This document shows positions 5,767 to 8,738 of a stretch of 8,738 nucleotides of DNA, one piece after another. The DNA comes from Caryophanales bacterium UBA4278 (GTDB lineage: Bacteria; Bacillota_I; Bacilli_A; RFN20; CAG-826): contig DGVS01000012.1 in assembly GCA_002395065.1 (NCBI GenBank), positions 1 through 8,738 on the forward strand. Reading direction: 5' to 3'. Under the pieces are notes generated by a model, which was not told where the DNA came from, did no database searches, and worked only from the letters and a program-made list of their open reading frames with translations. Both the position numbers and the translations under genes were made by a program. The first letter of the stretch is position 1; the number at the start of each line of letters is the position of its first letter.

Positions 5767-6603
5767 TTAAAGTAGTTCCTTATGGATAACAATAGTTTTG
5801 TATTTCTTTGAATAATATTTCGCCAAATATTCAGCAATAACCACAGAACGATGTTGACCGCCACTGCAGGCGACACCAATGGTGGCGTGAGTGCGTTCGC
5901 TCTCTTTTAATCGTGGAAGATAATAATCTAAATAGGATATAACCTTTGTTAAAAATTCTTTTGTGACATCATTATCTAAAACATAGCGAATGATTTTTTC
6001 ATCAAGTCCCGTTAAGTCACGAAGTTCAGGAACCCAATAAGGATTTGGAAGGAGGCGAACATCAAAAACTGTTTCCACGTCTTGCGGGACAGATTTCTTA
6101 TAACCAAAAGAAACAAATGTTACAACAAAGTCATTTTGATGTGAACCAAGAGCAACAAAGATTAATTTTTTTCGGAAATCATTTTTCGATAATTTGGATG
6201 TATCAATAAAGTGGGTGAATGAAAGCCGCATATCATTGATTTGTTTAATCTCTAAATCAAGCGCTTGCTCAAGAGGCATTCCGTTTGCTTCTTTTGGGTG
6301 CTTTCTACGAGACAAACGATATCGAGAAAGTAGTTCTGATTTTTCACAATATAAACCAATGAAATTGATGTTAAATCCACCACAATTCTTGGCTAATTCA
6401 TAAGTTTTGAGGGCAATATCGAGGGAAACAGATAAAGCGACTTTAGCATACTTTTTCGGATCTTTTTTGTATGTTTCAAAAAGTTTTTCAACAACTTCAA
6501 GAGGAACATTGTCTGTAACATAAAATCCGTTCTCTTCAAATGTGTATAGAGCAGAGCTTTTTCCTGCTCCGCCAATACCTGTAATAATGTCTAATTCAAT
6601 CAT
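5767..6603 (-). CDS. rapZ: RapZ/YvcJ family nucleotide-binding protein
   Basis: RapZ family proteins bind nucleotides. In E. coli RapZ is an RNA-binding adaptor that controls glmS through small RNAs; in Bacillus YvcJ affects competence. The role here is therefore open. The 278-residue protein has a Walker A GIGGAGKS (9-16) in place of the more usual GxSGAGKS, DNVPLEVV (31-38), RRKHP (99-103), SFGYK (165-169), DVRLLPNPYWVPELR (181-195) and the C-terminal CSGGQHRSV (246-254), all family hallmarks. An upstream in-frame ATG at 6660 would add 19 residues and overlap trxB by 47 nt. The ATG at 6603 has an ideal AGGAGG 6 nt before it and places the P-loop at the usual distance from the N-terminus, so it is preferred. 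Confidence 0.94.
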   Translation of the reverse strand: MIELDIITGIGGAGKSSALYTFEENGFYVTDNVPLEVVEKLFETYKKDPKKYAKVALSVSLDIALKTYELAKNCGGFNINFIGLYCEKSELLSRYRLSRRKHPKEANGMPLEQALDLEIKQINDMRLSFTHFIDTSKLSKNDFRKKLIFVALGSHQNDFVVTFVSFGYKKSVPQDVETVFDVRLLPNPYWVPELRDLTGLDEKIIRYVLDNDVTKEFLTKVISYLDYYLPRLKESERTHATIGVACSGGQHRSVVIAEYLAKYYSKKYKTIVIHKELL

Positions 6604-6609
6604 AAGGTG

Positions 6610-6615
6610 CCTCCT
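6610..6615 (-). promoter_or_regulatory. Ribosome binding site deciding the rapZ start
   Basis: AGGAGG on the minus strand, 6 nt before the ATG at 6603, overlaps the trxB stop codon (TAGGAGG). It supports the shorter rapZ form and ties rapZ translation to the end of trxB. Confidence 0.85.
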
Positions 6616-7507
6616 ATTTGATGAATCGTCCAGCAGATGTTGCGGCAATGGCACCATCACTAGCAGCAGTAACTAATTGTTTAAGTTTCTTTGAGACGAT
6701 ATCTCCAGCGAAAAATAATCCTGGAATATTACTCATCATTTCTTCATTAACTTTTACGCCAAAATTATCTTGTTCAGGTTTAAGATTTGATAAAAATTCA
6801 TCAGATGATTTGGTTCCGACAAACGGAAAAACTCCCCAAACAGGAATTTCTTTTCCATTGACTTTAATGCCATTAACTCCGATATCATCACCAACAATCT
6901 CATCAACATTTGAATTGAGTAATATTTCAATATTTTCTTTTTGTTTTACTTTTAAAAGTAAAGAGTCAGTTCCTTCAAGTTTTTCTCCAGGAACACAGAG
7001 GTATAATTTCTTAACTAAATTTGCTAAATATAAACTTTCTTCAAGAACAATATCATTATTTCCAATAACAGCAACATCAGCGCCTTTAAAGAAGTTTCCA
7101 TCACATGTGGCACAATATGAAACACCACGACCAGCAAATTCTTTTTCTCCCTTGATTGTTACACCTTCAATTTTTCTTCCTGCAGCAACAATCACGGCTT
7201 GGCAGTCATAGCTATCTTTATCAGTAACAACCTCGAAGCCATCTTCTTCCTTGAGGATCGTTTGAACGCTTCCGTACTTAATTTCAATTCCGAGGTTGCG
7301 CACCTGTTCCATTAACGAAATCAGAATGTCACCACCAGTGGTATTTGGAACTCCTGGATAATTTTCGACTTTATGAAGCTTGTTTAAAAGGCCACCTGGA
7401 AGGGAATTTTCAAGAATTACAAAATCAGCATTTGCACGCTTTAAATAGATGGCAGCTGATAGGCCTGCGATTCCTGCTCCGATTACAACAATATTGGTCT
7501 TTTTCAT
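6614..7507 (-). CDS. trxB: Thioredoxin reductase-like FAD disulfide reductase
   Basis: A 297-residue low-molecular-weight thioredoxin reductase-type flavoprotein. The FAD domain has GAGIAG (10-15), PGGLL (37-41), ENYPG (48-52), VAAGRK (107-112), the C-terminal FFAGD (265-269) and KLKQLVTAASDGAIAA (274-289). The redox pair CATC (C132, C135) followed by DG is intact, so it should reduce a thioredoxin-like dithiol. The second Rossmann domain is unusual. Where NADPH-dependent enzymes have GGGDSA there is GNNDIV (149-154), and the HRRxxxR phosphate-binding motif is absent (CVPGEKLEG around 171-179). NADPH may not be the donor. The ATG at 7507 overlaps the HAD stop (ATGA) and has GGAGG 7 nt upstream. 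A longer reading from 7588 adds 27 non-homologous residues inside the HAD gene and is rejected. Confidence 0.92.
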   Translation of the reverse strand: MKKTNIVVIGAGIAGLSAAIYLKRANADFVILENSLPGGLLNKLHKVENYPGVPNTTGGDILISLMEQVRNLGIEIKYGSVQTILKEEDGFEVVTDKDSYDCQAVIVAAGRKIEGVTIKGEKEFAGRGVSYCATCDGNFFKGADVAVIGNNDIVLEESLYLANLVKKLYLCVPGEKLEGTDSLLLKVKQKENIEILLNSNVDEIVGDDIGVNGIKVNGKEIPVWGVFPFVGTKSSDEFLSNLKPEQDNFGVKVNEEMMSNIPGLFFAGDIVSKKLKQLVTAASDGAIAATSAGRFIK

Positions 7508-8139
7508 AATATTTCCTCCAAGAATTGCTGGTAATTTTTGATATGGATATCTACTTTTGAACCTTCTAATAAAGATCGTGGCGACCAATCTACATAACCA
7601 AATTTCACACCAGCATTTTTAGCTGTAAGATAATCGATTTGACCATCTCCAATGTATATAACTTTTTGAGGATTTTTTACCCCAAAATGATCCATACATT
7701 GAAGAATTCCATCACCAGCTGGTTTAAGGTTTTTAACTTCATCAGCACAAACAGAGAATGGAATTAAATTTTCAACACCAAAAAGTTTATAGGTATAGTC
7801 TGTAGCATAACGATGTTTATTTGTAACGACTGCAAAGGGAACTCTTTTTAGTTGAAGTTCTTTAAGCATTTCAATAACCCCAGGATAGAGCTTAGAGTAT
7901 TTGACATAATTTTTCGTCGAACGTTCTTTAAATTCTTTTAAAATTAGTTCTTGGTCTCCGTCTGGAAACTCTTTTTTGAGTGTCTCAGTAATTTGTGGGC
8001 CAGAGAAAGAAAGAATATGATCAATGCTTGGGAAATAACCCGGTCGATAAAGTGGATATAACTCTTTAAAAGTCTCGATAATCATTTGATCACTATCGAG
8101 GAGTGTTCCATCTAAATCAAACAAGATTAAATCGTACAT
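7504..8139 (-). CDS. HAD superfamily phosphatase (PpaX/phosphoglycolate phosphatase-like)
   Basis: A 211-residue soluble hydrolase of HAD subfamily IA. Motif I is DLDGTLLDS with the nucleophile D8 and acid D10; motif II is T106 in VVTNK; motif III is K139 in LKPAGDG; motif IV is IGDGQID with D165 and D169 for magnesium. An alpha-helical cap of the small type lies between about residues 15 and 85. The position next to lgt matches PpaX, the pyrophosphatase that removes PPi produced by HPr kinase/phosphatase phosphorolysis, but phosphoglycolate phosphatase-like proteins look the same by motif, so the substrate is unproven. The ATG shares one base with the lgt stop (TAATG), with GGAG 8 nt upstream in lgt. 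The end overlaps trxB by 4 nt. Confidence 0.9.
   Translation of the reverse strand: MYDLILFDLDGTLLDSDQMIIETFKELYPLYRPGYFPSIDHILSFSGPQITETLKKEFPDGDQELILKEFKERSTKNYVKYSKLYPGVIEMLKELQLKRVPFAVVTNKHRYATDYTYKLFGVENLIPFSVCADEVKNLKPAGDGILQCMDHFGVKNPQKVIYIGDGQIDYLTAKNAGVKFGYVDWSPRSLLEGSKVDIHIKNYQQFLEEIL
7515..7519 (-). promoter_or_regulatory. Ribosome binding site deciding the trxB start
   Basis: GGAGG on the minus strand, 7 nt before the ATG at 7507, lies inside the last codons of the HAD gene. It selects the start that puts the FAD-binding glycine motif at residues 10-15, as is usual in the family. Confidence 0.85.
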
Positions 8140-8738
8140 TAAATGGTCTCCAATGTTTTTGGAGGTAATCCTTTCTTCTTTCTTAAAGCGTCATAAACAT
8201 GGAATCCAACAATCAACAAAATTCCAATTCCAATCATCACAAAGGCAATAATCCAAGACTGAACATATCCGAATCCATCTTCGTGTTGTCCTAAGTTAAA
8301 TCCTTCTCTTAAAGGTTCAAACGCAACACGTGTTAATCCGTACCAAATAAGGTAGGAAGCTCCAATATCACCTAGGCCAATAAATTTCTTTAAGCCTCGA
8401 CCAATCGCGTAACGTAAAACGAAGAAGCCAATAATATTGGTTACGCTTTCGATAAAGAACAATGGAAGTCGATATTGTCCATTGATTAGCATGTTATTAG
8501 AAATAATCTTTGGGAAGATTTTCATTACATCTTCACTGACAACTTGACCATAGACTTCACGGTTAAAGAAATTACCCCAACGTCCAATTGCTTGAGCAAT
8601 AATAACGCAAGGAAGAATAACATCAATTAAAAAACGAACATTGAGTTCTTTCTTTTTAAGTAGAACAAAGATAATAGTAACAGTTGCTCCAAGGAAAATA
8701 CCGCCTTGAACTGCAAGACCGCCTTCCCAAATCTTAAA
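8139..8738 (-). CDS. lgt: Prolipoprotein diacylglyceryl transferase, C-terminal part (5' end outside window)
   Basis: Lgt transfers diacylglycerol from phosphatidylglycerol to the lipobox cysteine of prelipoproteins in the membrane. The frame stays open to the right edge, giving 199 residues; the gene does not start at the internal ATG at 8525. The segment begins with KIWEGGLAVQGG (from the second visible residue), then the signature QAIGRWGNFFNREVYG (near visible residues 49-64), the RLPLFFIES segment, the TRVAFEPLREG stretch that carries the second conserved arginine, and a hydrophobic last helix before a basic tail. About four membrane segments are visible. The residue matching E. coli His103 is Gln (codon at 8706-8708). 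About 80-100 N-terminal residues should lie outside the window. It overlaps the next gene by one base. Confidence 0.94.
   Translation of the reverse strand, partial: FKIWEGGLAVQGGIFLGATVTIIFVLLKKKELNVRFLIDVILPCVIIAQAIGRWGNFFNREVYGQVVSEDVMKIFPKIISNNMLINGQYRLPLFFIESVTNIIGFFVLRYAIGRGLKKFIGLGDIGASYLIWYGLTRVAFEPLREGFNLGQHEDGFGYVQSWIIAFVMIGIGILLIVGFHVYDALRKKKGLPPKTLETI

Noticed and set aside
6604..6660. Upstream extension of rapZ by 19 residues
   Set aside because: It would overlap the trxB 3' end by 47 nt and push the P-loop away from the N-terminus. The ATG at 6603 has a near-perfect Shine-Dalgarno.
6618..7211. Long open frame on the plus strand opposite trxB (197 codons)
   Set aside because: It is fully antisense to a well-supported trxB, has no ribosome binding site of note, and its translation shows no recognisable domain. 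It is a shadow of codon bias in trxB.
7508..7588. Upstream extension of trxB by 27 residues
   Set aside because: The extra part lies inside the HAD gene in another frame and has no homology to the family. The ATG at 7507 has GGAGG at ideal spacing.
8139..8525. A separate 128-residue membrane protein starting at 8525
   Set aside because: The frame continues open to the window edge and encodes the Lgt signature upstream of that ATG, so it is only the C-terminal part of lgt.
1..8738. Possible Mycoplasma-type genetic code (TGA as Trp)
   Set aside because: TGA ends whiA and the HAD gene in normal ATGA overlaps, and Trp positions in conserved motifs use TGG, so the standard code applies.

Overview
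The window is gene-dense (about 94% coding by eye), AT-rich, and every gene lies on the minus strand, so transcription runs from the right edge to the left edge. It reads as a chromosomal housekeeping segment of a low-GC Gram-positive of the Bacillota/Mycoplasmatota type, perhaps an Erysipelotrichia- or RF39-like anaerobe. Reasons are the lgt-HAD-trxB-rapZ-whiA gene order, the strong AGGAGG-type ribosome binding sites, the Mollicutes-like phosphoglycerate kinase, and a superoxide reductase typical of anaerobes. TGA is used as a stop (whiA, the HAD gene) and Trp is read from TGG, so the genetic code is standard, unlike Mycoplasma/Spiroplasma. The taxon is inference.

Right part (8738 down to about 4584): a tightly packed operon, with the 5' end outside the window, encoding Lgt (C-terminal 199 residues), a PpaX/Gph-like HAD phosphatase, a thioredoxin-reductase-like flavoprotein, RapZ/YvcJ, WhiA and a 75-residue XRE-type regulator. 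The genes overlap by 1-4 nt or are separated by 2-10 nt, and several ribosome binding sites overlap the previous stop codon. An intrinsic terminator at about 4516-4551 closes the operon. Two upstream-extended starts (trxB, rapZ) are corrected here to Shine-Dalgarno-supported internal ATGs.

Middle and left part (4467 down to 189): a second operon, gap-pgk-tpiA, that is, the triose part of lower glycolysis. It continues into a seven-helix Bax inhibitor-1 family membrane protein and a desulfoferrodoxin-type superoxide reductase. A -10 element lies just upstream of gap, a hairpin lies between gap and pgk, and a strong terminator at 132-163 follows the superoxide reductase.

Left edge (1-120): no protein gene. 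It holds a good sigma-A promoter on the minus strand, two leader hairpins and a boxA-like element, which together look like the promoter and leader of an rRNA operon that starts beyond the left edge.

No mobile elements, CRISPR arrays, tRNAs or long gene-free stretches (over 300 nt) were seen. I found no clear new biological system. The best leads are the thioredoxin reductase without recognisable NADPH-binding motifs, the coupling of glycolysis genes to BI-1 and superoxide reductase, and the rapZ-whiA junction without yvcK.
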